Part shown: piece after piece, positions 20,669 through 31,914 of the stretch
Numbering within the stretch: the stretch's first letter is position 1
Layout of the letters: every line of letters starts with the position of its first letter
From: Medakamo hakoo
Lineage: Eukaryota > Chlorophyta > Trebouxiophyceae > Coccomyxaceae
DNA: 64,000 nt
NCBI GenBank assembly: GCA_026636295.1
Contig: CP089458.1
Span: forward strand, 62,001-126,000
Direction of reading: 5' to 3'
Made by a program: the position numbers and the translations under genes
Notes under the pieces: generated by a model
What the model saw: the letters and a program-made list of their open reading frames with translations, nothing else
Database searches by the model: none
What the model was told of the DNA's origin: nothing

Positions 20669-22834
20669 ATGCGGCGACGGCCAGCCCGGGCCGTCGTGGC
20701 CGCCGCGCTGCTGAGCGCCGGCTGCCGCGCGTCCGCCGCGGCCCCGCTGCCATCCATTGCCGCCCTGCGGTCCGCCGCCGCGCCGCGCTTCCCCGACTCC
20801 GCCGCCGCCGCCCTCTACCCGCACGCCACGGGTGCGGCGGGCTGTGCTGGGTCCGTGTCAGGCGCACGGCTTGTGTCTGGACTGGAGGGCGGCGTGCCAG
20901 GGCGTGGCCCGCTGGCGGTCGCAGCGCCGGGCGCGCGCCTGACCGACCTCCTCGGCTCCGGCGCTGGCGCCGCGGCTGGAGGCACGCAGCACGCGCCCGC
21001 CCCGCCGTCCCTGGCCATCGCCCTCCCCGGCCCGCCGCCCGACGCGCCCTGGTCTCCCGATGAAGCCAACCCACAAGCCGCCTGGGCGCCCGTGCGCCCG
21101 CCGGACGGGTGGGCCTGGGTGCCGGGCGGGTGCGGTGCGCTCACGTCCCGCCTCCCCTTCCTCTTCGTCGACGCCTTCGGCCCGTCCGCCGACGACGCGG
21201 CGTCGCGCGCGTCGGACAATGAGGAGGCTTTGGCGAGGTCAGGGCGGCGGCGGTGGCCGGCGCAGGGCGCGCAAGCCGCGGACGCGGACGTCCGCATGGC
21301 GGCGGCGGGCGGGGGCGGCCGGACCGGCCCGCCTGCCCCCGCCGCGGCCGCCCAGAACGCGAGCGCCTGCCTGGCGGCCGGGACCTGCCAGCCGGTCGGC
21401 GGCCACTCTGTGTGGGCAGCCTTTGGAGGCAGCGACACCGACGAGGGCGCCGTCCTGGTCGTCGCGCCCGCCGACGCGCGCTCGCTCGGCCGCGGCGCGG
21501 GCGGCGCGGGCCCGGCCGGCTCCGCGGGCCGCCTGTCCGGCCTGGTCGCCGCGCTGGCGGCGGCGGAGCTGTTGGGCAACGCGAGCGCGACGCCCGGCTT
21601 TCCTGGTGCGCGGTCGTCGCCCGTCCTCGTGGCGGCCCTGGCGGCGGAGGCCTGGGGCTATGTCGGCTCCGGGCGGTTGTTGGCCGAGAGCGCCGGCGGA
21701 CCGGCCGGCGGCCCGGGCCAGGGCCGCGACGGCGCGGGCGGCTTCCCCGCGACGTCCATCACCCACTTGCTGGAGGTGGGCGCGGTGGGTGACGGTCACG
21801 GGCCTGCGGCCCTGTTTGTGCACCCGGCGCTGGTCAGGAGGGGACGGGCGGAGCGGAGCGACCCTGCGGCCGCGGCGCTGGTGGCAGCGGCGGCCGCGAC
21901 GCCCGCCACCGCCTCCCTCGCGCCGCCCACCAACCCGGGCCCGCCGCCCTCTTCGTCCTGGGCTTTGGCCCCCCGCCTGCCAGCCCTGCGCGGCGCCGCC
22001 GTCCTGTCAGCGCACGCGTCCAGCCTGGGCGGCGCCCACTGGGCGTCGAGGTGGGACGAACGCCTCGATGAGGGCGCCGTGGCGGCCGCCGCCGCCGCGA
22101 CGGCGGCGGCCGCCGCGTCCCTGGCCCGGTGGCCGGCCCTGCCGGCGACGGCGCCCGAGTCCCTGGCCGCTCGGGTGCGGGACCTGGCGGGCTGCATCCT
22201 CGGCGCCGGGCACTGCGCGCTCGCGCCCGCCTGGCTGGGCCCGGCCGAGGCCGCCGCGTTCGCGCCGGGCCGCCCCTCCCCCTTTGCCCACGCGGGCCCG
22301 CTGGCGACCATTGGCCCGGACCCACAAGCGCCGCCGGTCGTCTCCCCCGCGTCCCGCTTCCTGTGGGAGGCCCTGGCCCGGGCGGCGGGCGGCGGGGAGG
22401 GCGGTGGCCGCGGCGCCAAGTGCAAGGGCGCGGGAGACTGCGGCGGTTCGGCGGTGTGCGTGGGCGCCGGCTCGCCCGCCGGCGGGGCGTGCTCGGCCGC
22501 CCGCGTCCGCTTCGTGGCGGCCTACCCGCTGGGCCTAGAATGCGCGGGCTGCGCGGACCCGGACCCCAAGAAGCGCGCCTGGGGTGAGTGGGTGGCCTCG
22601 ACAACGAACGGCTCGTCGGCGGCCGCCTGGACTGCTGCCGGCGCGCCGCCCTGGCCGACCGAGCCGCTGTGGTGCGAGTCCGTGTGGCCGGCGGGCGGGG
22701 TGCCGTCCCTGACGCTGTACAGGGCAGAGCCGGCGGGCGCGGGGCGTGGGGCGTTGCTGGCGGGCGTGGTGGCGAGCACGGTAGCGGCGGTGGCAGGGCG
22801 GGCGGCCAGCCGGGAGCTGGTCCGGGTGGCGTAG
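20669..22834 (+). CDS. NCSTN: Nicastrin, gamma-secretase subunit
   Basis: A single exon encodes about 721 residues, similar in length to animal nicastrin (about 709). I chose the start at 20669 because it opens a signal peptide (MRRRPARAVVAAALLSAGC). Diagnostic blocks in order: ALYPHATGAAGCAGSVSGAR near the N terminus, VLVVAPADARSLGRGAGGAG, LSGLVAALAAAELLGN, LAAEAWGYVGSGRLLAE (aligns with the human E333/Y337 region, both residues kept), ITHLLEVGAVG, HWASRWDERLDE, and a late cysteine-rich loop. One transmembrane helix near the C terminus (RGALLAGVVASTVAAVAG) anchors it. Nicastrin is the large luminal subunit that gates substrates to presenilin. The luminal part is expanded by Ala/Gly-rich inserts. 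No presenilin partner lies in this window. Confidence 0.9.
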   Translation: MRRRPARAVVAAALLSAGCRASAAAPLPSIAALRSAAAPRFPDSAAAALYPHATGAAGCAGSVSGARLVSGLEGGVPGRGPLAVAAPGARLTDLLGSGAGAAAGGTQHAPAPPSLAIALPGPPPDAPWSPDEANPQAAWAPVRPPDGWAWVPGGCGALTSRLPFLFVDAFGPSADDAASRASDNEEALARSGRRRWPAQGAQAADADVRMAAAGGGGRTGPPAPAAAAQNASACLAAGTCQPVGGHSVWAAFGGSDTDEGAVLVVAPADARSLGRGAGGAGPAGSAGRLSGLVAALAAAELLGNASATPGFPGARSSPVLVAALAAEAWGYVGSGRLLAESAGGPAGGPGQGRDGAGGFPATSITHLLEVGAVGDGHGPAALFVHPALVRRGRAERSDPAAAALVAAAAATPATASLAPPTNPGPPPSSSWALAPRLPALRGAAVLSAHASSLGGAHWASRWDERLDEGAVAAAAAATAAAAASLARWPALPATAPESLAARVRDLAGCILGAGHCALAPAWLGPAEAAAFAPGRPSPFAHAGPLATIGPDPQAPPVVSPASRFLWEALARAAGGGEGGGRGAKCKGAGDCGGSAVCVGAGSPAGGACSAARVRFVAAYPLGLECAGCADPDPKKRAWGEWVASTTNGSSAAAWTAAGAPPWPTEPLWCESVWPAGGVPSLTLYRAEPAGAGRGALLAGVVASTVAAVAGRAASRELVRVA

Positions 22835-22993
22835 TGTGTTGTGTGAATGAGGCGGCCCAGACACGCACGCAGCAAGGGCATGGACACACAAGGCAACATG
22901 AGCCGCTGGGGGGCGCGGGAGGAGCGTCGTGGATATTTCACACCGCCGGCCTTGCTCCCCCCCCGGCCATGCCCAACCCTCAACACCCCACCC

Positions 22994-24947
22994 TCACTGC
23001 TTCTTGCGGGCGACGCGCGCGGACGACCGGGTGACGGGCGGCGTGTCATCGCCGGCGCCGCCCGTCGCAGTCGCCGTCCGGGCCTTGCGCGCGCGGGAGG
23101 GCGTTGGCGGCGCAGCAGCGGCGGACGCACGCTTGGCGGCGGCGGTGCGGGTGGTCGTGGCTTTCTTCGCAGCCGGCTTGGGTGGTGGTGGCTTGGCCGC
23201 CGCCCCCCGGGCCCGCTTGGGCGCCGGAGCGGACGACGGCCCGGCTTCATCCCCGCCGTCTTCCTCCTCGACCGCGACGCGCTTGCGCGAGGCCGGTTTT
23301 TTGGACGCCGCGGGCGCGGGCGCGGCGGCGGCGGCGGCGGCTTTCTTCGCCCGAGGCCCAGGTTTTTCCTCCCCTTCCTCTTCAACCACCGCCCCGCCGC
23401 GAGCACTGCGCCGGCCAGCGGGCGGAGCGACCGGCGGCTTGCCCGGCGCTTTCGTGCTCGTCGTCACCGCCGCCGCGGACCGGGGCCAGGCGGGGACGGC
23501 CGTCCAGGCGCGGGCGGCCAGCGCGCGCGCGGCCGCGACAGCCGACCCCGGTGTCGTGGCAAGAGTGGCGGCGACGGACGGGACGGGCGGCGCCGCCGCA
23601 CGCTTGCCACCTGGCGTCTTGGCCGGGCTAGCAGCAGCAGCAGCAGCAGCAGCAGCACGGGCTTCCGCCGCCGCCAGCTTCGCCTCGGCCGCCGCCGCGC
23701 GCGCGTCCGCCCGCTCGGCCGCGCGCTGCGCAGCTGCAACAGCCTTCGCCGCGTCCGCCTCCGCGGCCGCGACGGCTTTGGCCGCGTTGCTCTCAGCAGC
23801 AGCCACGGCTTTCGCCGCGCCAGCTTCGGTGGCAGTCGCCTGGCGCCCGGCCGTCGCGGCGTCGGCGGTCGCCGCGTCGGCCGCCGCGCGCGCGGCCGCG
23901 GCTTCAGCCCGCGCTTCGGCCGCCGCACTCTCCGCCGCCGTCCGAGAAGCCACCGCCGCATCCCGGGCGGCGACCGCCCGGTCACGTTCCGCTTCCGCTT
24001 CGTCCGCCCGTTTTTTAGCCGCCCGGGCGTGGGCGCGGGCTTCAGACGCGGCCGCGCGCTCGCGGCGCGCGTCCTCTGAAGCAGCAGCCGCTTCCGCCCG
24101 CGCGCCGTCCCGCCCGGCGTCCGCGTCCGCAGCAGCGCGTCGGGCAGCCGCCGCTTCGGCCTTAGCCCGCGCCACGGCCGCATCCGCGTCGGCCGTTGCA
24201 GCCGCGGCTTCGGCTTCAGCCGTGTCGGCGCGCGCCGCCGCGACGGCCGCCGCCTCCTCACACGCGCTCAGACTCGCCGCCCACTCCCGGCGCTGGGCTT
24301 CCCACTCGGCTTCGCCCGCTTCGGCTTGCCGGGTCAGGTCGGCTTCGTGGGACGTGAGTTCCTGTGAAGGGTTTTCGTGGGGGGTGGGACGAGCGAAGTG
24401 AGGACGGGACGGGATGGATGGCGGACTGGGTTGGGCGGCCGGCCGTTTCCGTTCGCGCGCGCACGCGCTTGCTCTCCCTCCGCTCCGCACACACCTCCAT
24501 GTAGCTGGCTAATTCCACGTCTTTGGCGCGCGCCGTGTCGAGCGCGGCCTTGAGCTCCTTGACCTGGCGGCGTGGGCGGAGGAAAAACGGGCGTGTGTGA
24601 GCAGGCGCGGGCCGACGCAGAGAGAGATTCGACGTCGCACACAGTGGTCTGTCGTTCTCCACGAACGCCTCTTACCTCGGCCCGCAGGGCATCCACCTCG
24701 CCCGCCAGGTCCACGCCGGGCGAGGCGACGGTCAGGCCACGGTCACTGTGGACGTGAGATTTGGACGGGAGTGAGGGTTCATGGGAGGCCAGAGAAGTCG
24801 GCGCGTTGATGAATGGCCGCGCCGAAGCGAGCACGGGTTACCCGCGTCCCTCTCGCATCCTTCTCCTCACCGTGCCAGGGCCCACGCGCTGGGCGGGGCA
24901 GGTGGGCCGTTGTTGTTGGTGGGTGGCCCACCCGCGGTCCAATCCAT
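22994..24947 (-). CDS. Alanine-rich coiled-coil protein with basic C-terminal tail
   Basis: Four exons (24947-24871, 24745-24676, 24563-24495, 24361-22994) fit in phase and give about 527 residues, starting MDWTAGGPPTNNNGPPAPP. Residues about 60-330 form a long Ala/Glu/Arg heptad-like coiled coil (for example GEVDALRAE, VKELKAALDTARAKDVELA, then dense Ala-Glu-Ala repeats). The last 180 residues alternate acidic patches (VVEEEGEEK, VAVEEEDGGDEAG) with basic NLS-like and AT-hook-like patches (KKPASRKRVAV, APKRARGAAAK), ending SSARVARKKQ. This suggests a nuclear or chromatin-associated filament-forming protein. I recognise no specific family. It is divergent from the pyrophosphatase gene with 125 bp between starts. 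Confidence 0.7.
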
Positions 24948-25072
24948 TTTTTATTTGGGTGAGTGTGGCGCAGAGTTCCTTTTGCGCGCAGAGCGAAAAA
25001 AATGCGCAGTGAGGAACGGCAGCGCCGACCGCCGTCGGCTTCACTTGTTCTTTCCCACAAAACCAAATCACC

Positions 25073-26905
25073 ATGGCCACCATCTTGCGCTCTCCCGTCG
25101 TCTTACGCCCGGCCAAGGTGAGGCGATGCACCCAGCGAGAGCGAAAGGAAGAGGGGAAGGAGTGGGCGCGAGGGGGCGGGACGGGAGTTTTTTCTTGGCC
25201 GAAAGACGGACAGCGAACGGCCGGCCGGACTGCGTTGCGCTCCGTGCCTAGGACGCCTTCTCGGCCTTTCCGACGGCTGATCTTTTGTTGGCTCATTGCC
25301 AACGTTATCAGCAACGCGATGGAAGAGACAAAATGCTGCGCCATTCCTCCCACACCCTCTGGGTGTGACGCGCTTTTGTCGTGGCTAGACGCGTTCTTTG
25401 CGCTCACGAGACTCTCACCTGAAAACACGCTCCAGGCCCTGCCCGCCCGCCGGGCGGCCGCCGTCCGCAGGGCCGTGCCGGCCGTGCGCGCGCAGTCCCT
25501 GTCCGTCGCGTCCGAGTACAAGGCGGCGCCCAAGGTGAGTTGAGGGGAGAGGAGGGGAACGGACGGGCCGAATCGGCCGACGGCCGAAAAACGCGACCCT
25601 CTCTTCGCGCAGCGCGGCGCGACCGCCCCACCACCACCCACTCGGAACCGGCGACAACGGCCGCCGCGCGAGGCCGCGCGGAACGGCCGCCGCGCAACGC
25701 CTGGCCGCTGGAGGCCTGCCGCCCGCAGAAGGCAGAAAGCCATGCCCCCGCCCGTCTCCACCCCCGCCCCCCTCAACCCACTCCTCTCACGCTCCACGCC
25801 CCCATGCCCCCCGCCACCCACCCACCTCACATGCGACAGGGCGAGCGCGCGTCCACCGACTTCCGCATCTTCATGGAGTCGGCCAAAGCGCCCGGCAAGG
25901 CCATCTCCACCTGGCACGACATCCCGCTGCGCAACGCGGACGGCACGCTCAACTTCGTGACGGAAATTCCCATGGAGACGTCCGCGAAGATGGAGGTCTC
26001 CACCAAGGAGGACAAAAACCCGATCAAGCAGGACATCAAGAAGGGCGCCCTGCGCTTCTACCCGTACAACATCAACTGGAACTACGGCATGCTGCCCCAG
26101 ACGTGGGAAGACCCCAAGCACGTGCACCCGGAGCTGGAGGTGGCGGTGAGTTCGACGGGGTGTTTGCTTGGTGGTGGGCGGTGGTGGGCCGTGTCTTCTT
26201 CAACCGCTCTCTCTCCCGCGTGACGAGACCGTGGCCTCGCACACACACACACAATCTCTAAAAGAGGCCGTGGGTGACACGTGACCTGCCAAGGGCCCGT
26301 GGCTGTGAACCGCTGTTGGATAGATCGAATTCTGCAATTCGGACGGGAAGAGAAAGCCATTGAAGAGGAGGGCGGGGAGCGGGACGGACTGCGCCCGCCC
26401 GCCCCCGTCCGCCTGGCGGGTGGCGCCGGCCCCCCGTCCTCAGGTCGCGGCCCCACCCGGAGCGCGACCCCCTCTCATGTCCCGCCCTCCCCCACACCAA
26501 ACCCCGACTCAGGGCGACAATGACCCGGTCGACGTCGTCGAAATCTCCGGCGAGGAGCTCGCCATGGGCTCCGTGACGCCCGTCAAAGCGCTGGGCGCCC
26601 TGGCGATGATCGACGACGGCGAGCTCGACTGGAAAATCATTTGCATCAACGCCAACCACCCGCTGGCGTCCAAGCTCAACGACGTCGAGGACGTCGAGCG
26701 CGAAATGCCGGGCGAGCTGAACAAGATCATGGTCTGGTTCCGCGACTACAAAATCCCGGACGGCAAGCCCGCCAACAAGTTTGGGTGGGGCGGCAAGACC
26801 CAGAACGCCGCGTTCACCGCGGCCGTCATCGAGGAGACCAACGGCTTCTGGCGCGCGCTCAAGGTGGACGGCAGCCGCGAGAACGACGACGGCTACGCCC
26901 TGTGA
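25073..26905 (+). CDS. Soluble inorganic pyrophosphatase, family I, plastid-targeted
   Basis: Exons 25073-25117, 25436-25534, 25840-26145 and 26513-26905 all join in phase 0 to about 280 residues. The first two exons encode the basic targeting sequence (MATILRSPVVLRPAK, then ALPARRAAAVRRAVPAVRAQ). The enzyme core has KAISTWHDIPL, FVTEIPMETSAKMEVSTKE, YNINWNYGMLPQTWEDP and the signature DNDPVDVVE, with GDNDPVD at the start of exon 4, then VKALGALAMIDDGELDWK. These include the metal-binding aspartates. It hydrolyses PPi to two phosphates, probably in the chloroplast stroma. Introns of 305-367 bp are long for this locus. A TGTAA lies at 26968. Confidence 0.95.
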
Positions 26906-26967
26906 TTTGATGCTTTGTCTTTGGCGGCGGGCTGTCCTCACGCGAGGGGGCGGGCGGGCGTGTGTTG

Positions 26968-26972
26968 TGTAA
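26968..26972 (+). terminator. TGTAA poly(A) signal of the pyrophosphatase gene
   Basis: TGTAAA lies 62 bp after the stop codon in a G/T-rich context (TGTGTTGTGTAAA). Confidence 0.5.
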
Positions 26973-27148
26973 ACTGATGTGCGTCCCTCCCTCGTTTTCG
27001 TTTCCCTCGACTGGCCAGGGAGTGGCGGCGGTGTGTCTGTGCGAGCGTGGACAGACCCGTGCCCCCCCCCCCCTGCCTCCCCCCTTCCTCCATCCATCCA
27101 TTTCCCACACACACGCGGCGCGCCGCCCAAAGACCTCACCCCTCCCCC

Positions 27149-28866
27149 TCACCACACCTTCCACGCGGGCGGCGCGGGCGGCGCACCGCCTGGCGCGGCC
27201 CGGCGTGGCGCCGCAGACGCGGCCGGGGCAGCAGCGGCCGCAGGGCGCCGCACGCCAGCGGGCCCGGCAGACGCGACGACGCCCGTCGACAGCAGGTCGT
27301 CTTCAAAGGAGGGCGGGAAGCCCGTCGCCACGATGGTGACCGCGACTTCGCCAGAACAGTTGGGGTCGATCACAGCGCCGAAGATGACGTTTGCGCTCGG
27401 GTCGGCCAACGACGCGACGACCTCCGAAATGCGGCCGACCTCGGCCAGCGTCAGGTCGGGCCCGCCCGTGATGTTGAACACCAGCCCGGTCGCGCGCTCG
27501 ATGGACCGCTCGATCAGGGGGGCGGACGCGGCCAGGCGCGCCGCTTCCTCGGCCCGGTTGGAGCCGGTCGCCCGGCCGGACCCCAGCATGGCCGTGCCAC
27601 TGCCCGCCATGATCGCGCGCACGTCCGCGAAATCGACGTTGACGAGGCCGGGGACGGTGACGATGTCGGCGATGCCCTGGACACCGGCGCGGAGGACGTC
27701 GTCCGCCAACAGGAACGCGTCGGACAGCGGGGTGGCCGCGCCCACGACGTCCAGCAGCCGGTCGTTGGGAATGACAATCAGCGTGTCGACGGCCCGGCGC
27801 AGGGCCTCGACCCCGTCGGCGGCGGAGCCGCCGCGGCGCCGGCCTTCAAAGGCGAAGGGGTAGGTGACGACGCCGACGGTCAGGGCGCCGGCCTCGCGCG
27901 CGGCGCGCGCGACGGAGGGCGCGGCGCCCGTGCCGGTCCCGCCGCCCATCCCGGCCGTCACAAACACCATGTCCGCCCCCGAGACGGCGGCCGCGACGGC
28001 GGCCGCGGATTCGGCGGCCGCGGCTTCGCCCAGGGAGGGGTCGCCGCCCGTGCCCAGGCCACGGGTCAGGTCGGAGCCGAGTTGGAGCTTGTGAGGGGCG
28101 GCGTTGGCTTGGAGGGCCTGGGGGTGGGGTGGGGTGGGTGGGGGGTGGGTGGTGGGTGAGGGTTGGGGGGGGGGTGGGGGCGGCTTGAGCGCGTGCGGCA
28201 CGCGTGCACGCAGCCCCCGCTGCATGCGCTGTCCAAGCGCACAGCCCAGGGAGGGAGAGAAAGAGAAGACGGCGCCAGCGACACCGCTTATTTTTCTTTT
28301 TCCTGCGGGCGCGCGCCCCACCACCAGCACCCTCCCTCCTCGGCCCCCCCCACCCCCCTCACACACTCACACCTGCGCGTCCGTGTTGACCGCCCAAAAC
28401 TCAACCCCGCCCAACCCGGACTGGATCATGCGGTTGACGGCGTTGCCGCCCCCGCCGCCGACGCCGATGACCTTGATGCGGGCCTGGCCGCCTGCGGTGT
28501 GTTGAGAGGAGGGAGGGTTTTGATGAGAGAGCGGGAGGGCGGACGAGCATTTTTTCAAGATGCGTGGAGTCGTCAGCGTGCGCGCCACACGCTCGGACGC
28601 CTCGTCAAGCCTCCCACGCCGTCGGCAGGATACGCCGCCAGCATCCACACCCAATTCGTACCGTATGCGGCGAACGCGTCTTCATCCATGGCGGCCAACG
28701 CGACGACGGGACCACGCGCGGCGGGCGTCGTGCGAGCCGCAGCGCTGCGAGAGACAGCCGCGCGGCTGGCCGCGACGGACGCCGGGCCACGGCGCGTGGC
28801 CGGGACGCGGGCGGACGCGGACACGGCCGCACCGGCATGGCGGAGCGTGGTGGAGTGGAGGAGCAT
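27149..28866 (-). CDS. FTSZ: Plastid division GTPase FtsZ
   Basis: Exons 28866-28662, 28491-28373 and 28117-27149 join in phase to about 430 residues. The N terminus ([20 protein letters not shown]) is transit-peptide-like and ends near [14 protein letters not shown]. The GTPase core has [39 protein letters not shown], the tubulin signature [33 protein letters not shown] and [11 protein letters not shown]. The last 50 residues are Ala/Pro-rich. FtsZ polymerises into the stromal Z-ring. The short C-terminal end [13 protein letters not shown] lacks the conserved FtsZ2-type core motif that binds ARC6, so FtsZ1-like is a guess. An alternative upstream in-frame ATG exists. Confidence 0.95.
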
Positions 28867-29074
28867 GACTTTGTTGGCGGGACGGAGACACAAGCGCGCG
28901 GCCGTTTTAAAAAGTCTGTGCGACGGGGGCGGCCGTTTGGCCCTGGCCTTGCTGCACACGCGCTTTTCCGTGCGGGCCGCCGCTGCAATCCACTGCGCCG
29001 CCCTTCACACGCCCGGCAGCCCACACGCCTGCCTCGCCCAGTCGTCCACACGCCAAACTAAAATACCCGTCGTC

Positions 29075-31575
29075 ATGGAGGCCGACGCGCCCGCCACGCC
29101 CGCGGCCGCCGACGGCACAGCGGTGCGTTTTTTTTTGTTTTTGCTCTCGTCGCACGCGCACTCTTGGCGTCGCCTCGCCCCGGCCGATGCATGACCAGCC
29201 GCTCTGGCGTGTCTGCTTTTCGTCGGGCGAGGGCGGAAAGCGTGAAGTCCGCGAGATTGCGGTCAAACGTGCGCGCGCGTCCCCTTCGTCGATCGGCCGC
29301 GGCCAACCTCGACCCCTCCCTCACCCGACCCCGCGCGTGAGGGCCCTGCCGGGAGCCGGGCCTTCGGTCGCTGGCCGGCGACCCAGCACAGCCCGACGCC
29401 AACAGCGCGCACGAAGGGCTCTCTACCCTCACCTCCCCGTTTCCCTCGCATCAACAGGCCCAGCTCGCTGGCCTCGCCCTCGCCGACGGCGCCGGCACCG
29501 CCGGCCCGGCCCCTCCCACCTCCACCACCGGCACGCCCACGCCTCCACCCGTCGCCCCGTACTCCACCTCCCTCGGCCGCACGGCTCTCCGCGACGTTGT
29601 GGGCGCCCCTGACGGCGGCGCCTCCGCCGCCGGGTCCACCATCACCGTCGGCGGCTGGGTGCGGGCCGGGCGCGAGGCGCGGGCGGGGGCGATCGCGTTT
29701 GTGGACTTGCACGACGGCACCGGGCCGGCCGGCTTGCAGGCCGTCATCCCGGCCGACGTCGCGGCGGGCGTGGGCGGCTTGAAAGCCGTCACGCCGTCCG
29801 GGACGTCGCTCCTCCTCACGGGCACGCTCGCCGCGACCCCGCCGGGCACCCAACAACCCGTGGAATTGAAAGTCGACGCCATCCGCCACGTGGGCGCCTG
29901 CGACAACGGCAAGGGCGCCTACCCGCTGGCCGGCAAGAAACGGCACACGCGCGAGTTTTTGCGCGACATCGCGCACTTGAGGCCGCGCACCGCAACCCTC
30001 GGCGCGGCCGCCCGCGTCCGCTCCGCCCTCGCCGCGGCCACGCACGCCTTTTTCCAGGGGGCCGGCTTCCAGTACGTGACGACGCCCATCATCACGGCGT
30101 CGGACTGCGAGGGCGCGGGCGAGATGTTCCAGGTGACGACGTTGTTGGGCAAGCTTGGGAGTGGCGGGCACGGAGGGGCTCCACCCCCAGCGCCGACGCC
30201 CACCCCCGCGCCTGCTGACCCGGCCGCCGCCGCGGCCGCCACCGCCGCCGCCGCCGCCGCCGGCGATCGCGTCCGCGAACTCAAAGCCGCGTTCAAGGCG
30301 GGCGGCCCGGACGCACCGGACAAGACCGTCGTGGACGCGGCGGTGGCGGAGCTGCTGGCGCTGAAGAAGGCGGCGGCCGACGCGGAGAGCGGTGGCGGCG
30401 GCGGCAGCGCGGCTGCCGCGCCCTCCACCTCCGCCGCCCTCGCCCTCACGCCGACCGGCGTGCCCGATTACACCCTCGACTTTTTCGGGCGGCCGGCTTT
30501 CCTGACCGTCTCTGGCCAGCTGAACGCGGAGTACTACGCGTGCGCGCTGACGAACGTGTACACGTTTGGTGCGTGCACGTTGTTTTCTCTTGATGGGGGA
30601 TGGGAGGGGCGCCTTTTGTTTGTTGTGGGGGCTAGGACTGCTCGCGTGAGCAAGCTGCCACGGTCCGTCGGCGGGCGTTGACGCCTGTGGGCCGCGCGCG
30701 CTGGGCAACCCGCTCTGCGCCTGTGGCCAGCGCTGACGCCTTGCAGTCCAGGCCGCCCCGCCCAACCGCTATGCGCGAAAAAAGGAAAAAGCCGGCCTCC
30801 CCATCCATCCTCACAACGCCCTCCTTTCACACAACCTCCCTCAGGCCCGACCTTCCGCGCCGAAAACTCGCACACCGCCCGCCACTTGGCCGAATTCTGG
30901 ATGGTGGAACCGGAGATGGCTTTCGCGGACCTGCGAGACGACATGCGGTGCGCGGAAGATTTCATTCGGTTTGCGGCGCGCTACGCCCTCGACCACTGCG
31001 CGGCCGACTTGGCGCTGCTGGAAGAGCGGTTGCCCGCCCCTGGCGCGGTCGACCGCTTGCGCCGCGTCGCCGACACGCCCTTTGTCCGCATGTCGTACAC
31101 AGATGCGGTGAGCGCGTTGCAGGCAGCCATCGCCGACAAGTCCGCCTCGTTCCAGTTCCCTGTCGAGTGGGGCACCGACCTCGCCTCGGAGCACGAGCGC
31201 TGGCTGACCGAAACCCTGCACGGCGGCACGCCCGTCATCGTGTACGACTACCCCGCCGCCATCAAAGCGTTCTACATGCGCTTGAACGACGACGGCAGGA
31301 CGGTCGCGGCCATGGACGTCCTCGTGCCCGGCGTCGGCGAGCTCGTCGGCGGGTCGCAGCGCGAGGACCGCCTGGACGTCCTGGAACGCCGCATCGCCGA
31401 GTCCGGCATGCCGCTGGAACCGTACGGTCCCTATTTAGACCTGCGCCGGTACGGCACCGTCCCGCACGCGGGCTTCGGCGTGGGCTTTGAACGCCTCGTC
31501 CAGTTTGTGACGGGCCTGGACAACATTCGGGACGCGATCCCCTTCCCGCGCTGGCCGGGGAATGCGGCGTTTTAG
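29075..31575 (+). CDS. Asparaginyl-tRNA synthetase with internal WHEP domain
   Basis: Exons 29075-29122, 29458-30568 and 30845-31575 join in phase to about 629 residues. An OB-fold anticodon-binding domain ([37 protein letters not shown]) precedes class II motif 1 region [20 protein letters not shown] and [17 protein letters not shown]. At about residues 262-320 the catalytic domain is interrupted by a WHEP-like helix-turn-helix ([31 protein letters not shown]) flanked by Ala/Pro linkers. The catalytic part resumes with [20 protein letters not shown], motif 2 [20 protein letters not shown] and motif 3 [20 protein letters not shown]. Plant cytosolic AsnRS forms carry such an insertion. No clear targeting peptide, so probably cytosolic. 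Divergent from FtsZ. Confidence 0.93.
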
Positions 31576-31914
31576 AGACTGGGGGGGGAGAGGGGAGCGC
31601 GTCCGCCGGGAAGAGGGGGGGGCTTGGTCTGCGTGTGCGTGCTTTTTGCAGGGAAGGAAAAAAAGAACGGTTCGTTTTGCAAGGAAACAACAAAGGAAAA
31701 CGAACAAAAACGCCCAGTCCACCAGCAGACAGCAGCGAGCGTCCCAGCGCGCACACGCACGCACACATACACACACGCACAGCCTCTCCACTCCACACAC
31801 ACGCACCACGCAACCCCCTCCCCCGCCCGAGAGTGAAACCCAAAAAGAGAGGAAAAAACGACGCCCACGCTCTAGTCGACCCGGCACGCCCTCCCATCCC
31901 TCCCACACCCACCC
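31576..31914. other. Convergent 3' intergenic region AsnRS / LEA-like gene
   Basis: This 339-bp stretch between two stop codons is A-rich (31660-31720) and has a CA-rich microsatellite at about 31755-31805. No gene is seen. Confidence 0.5.
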
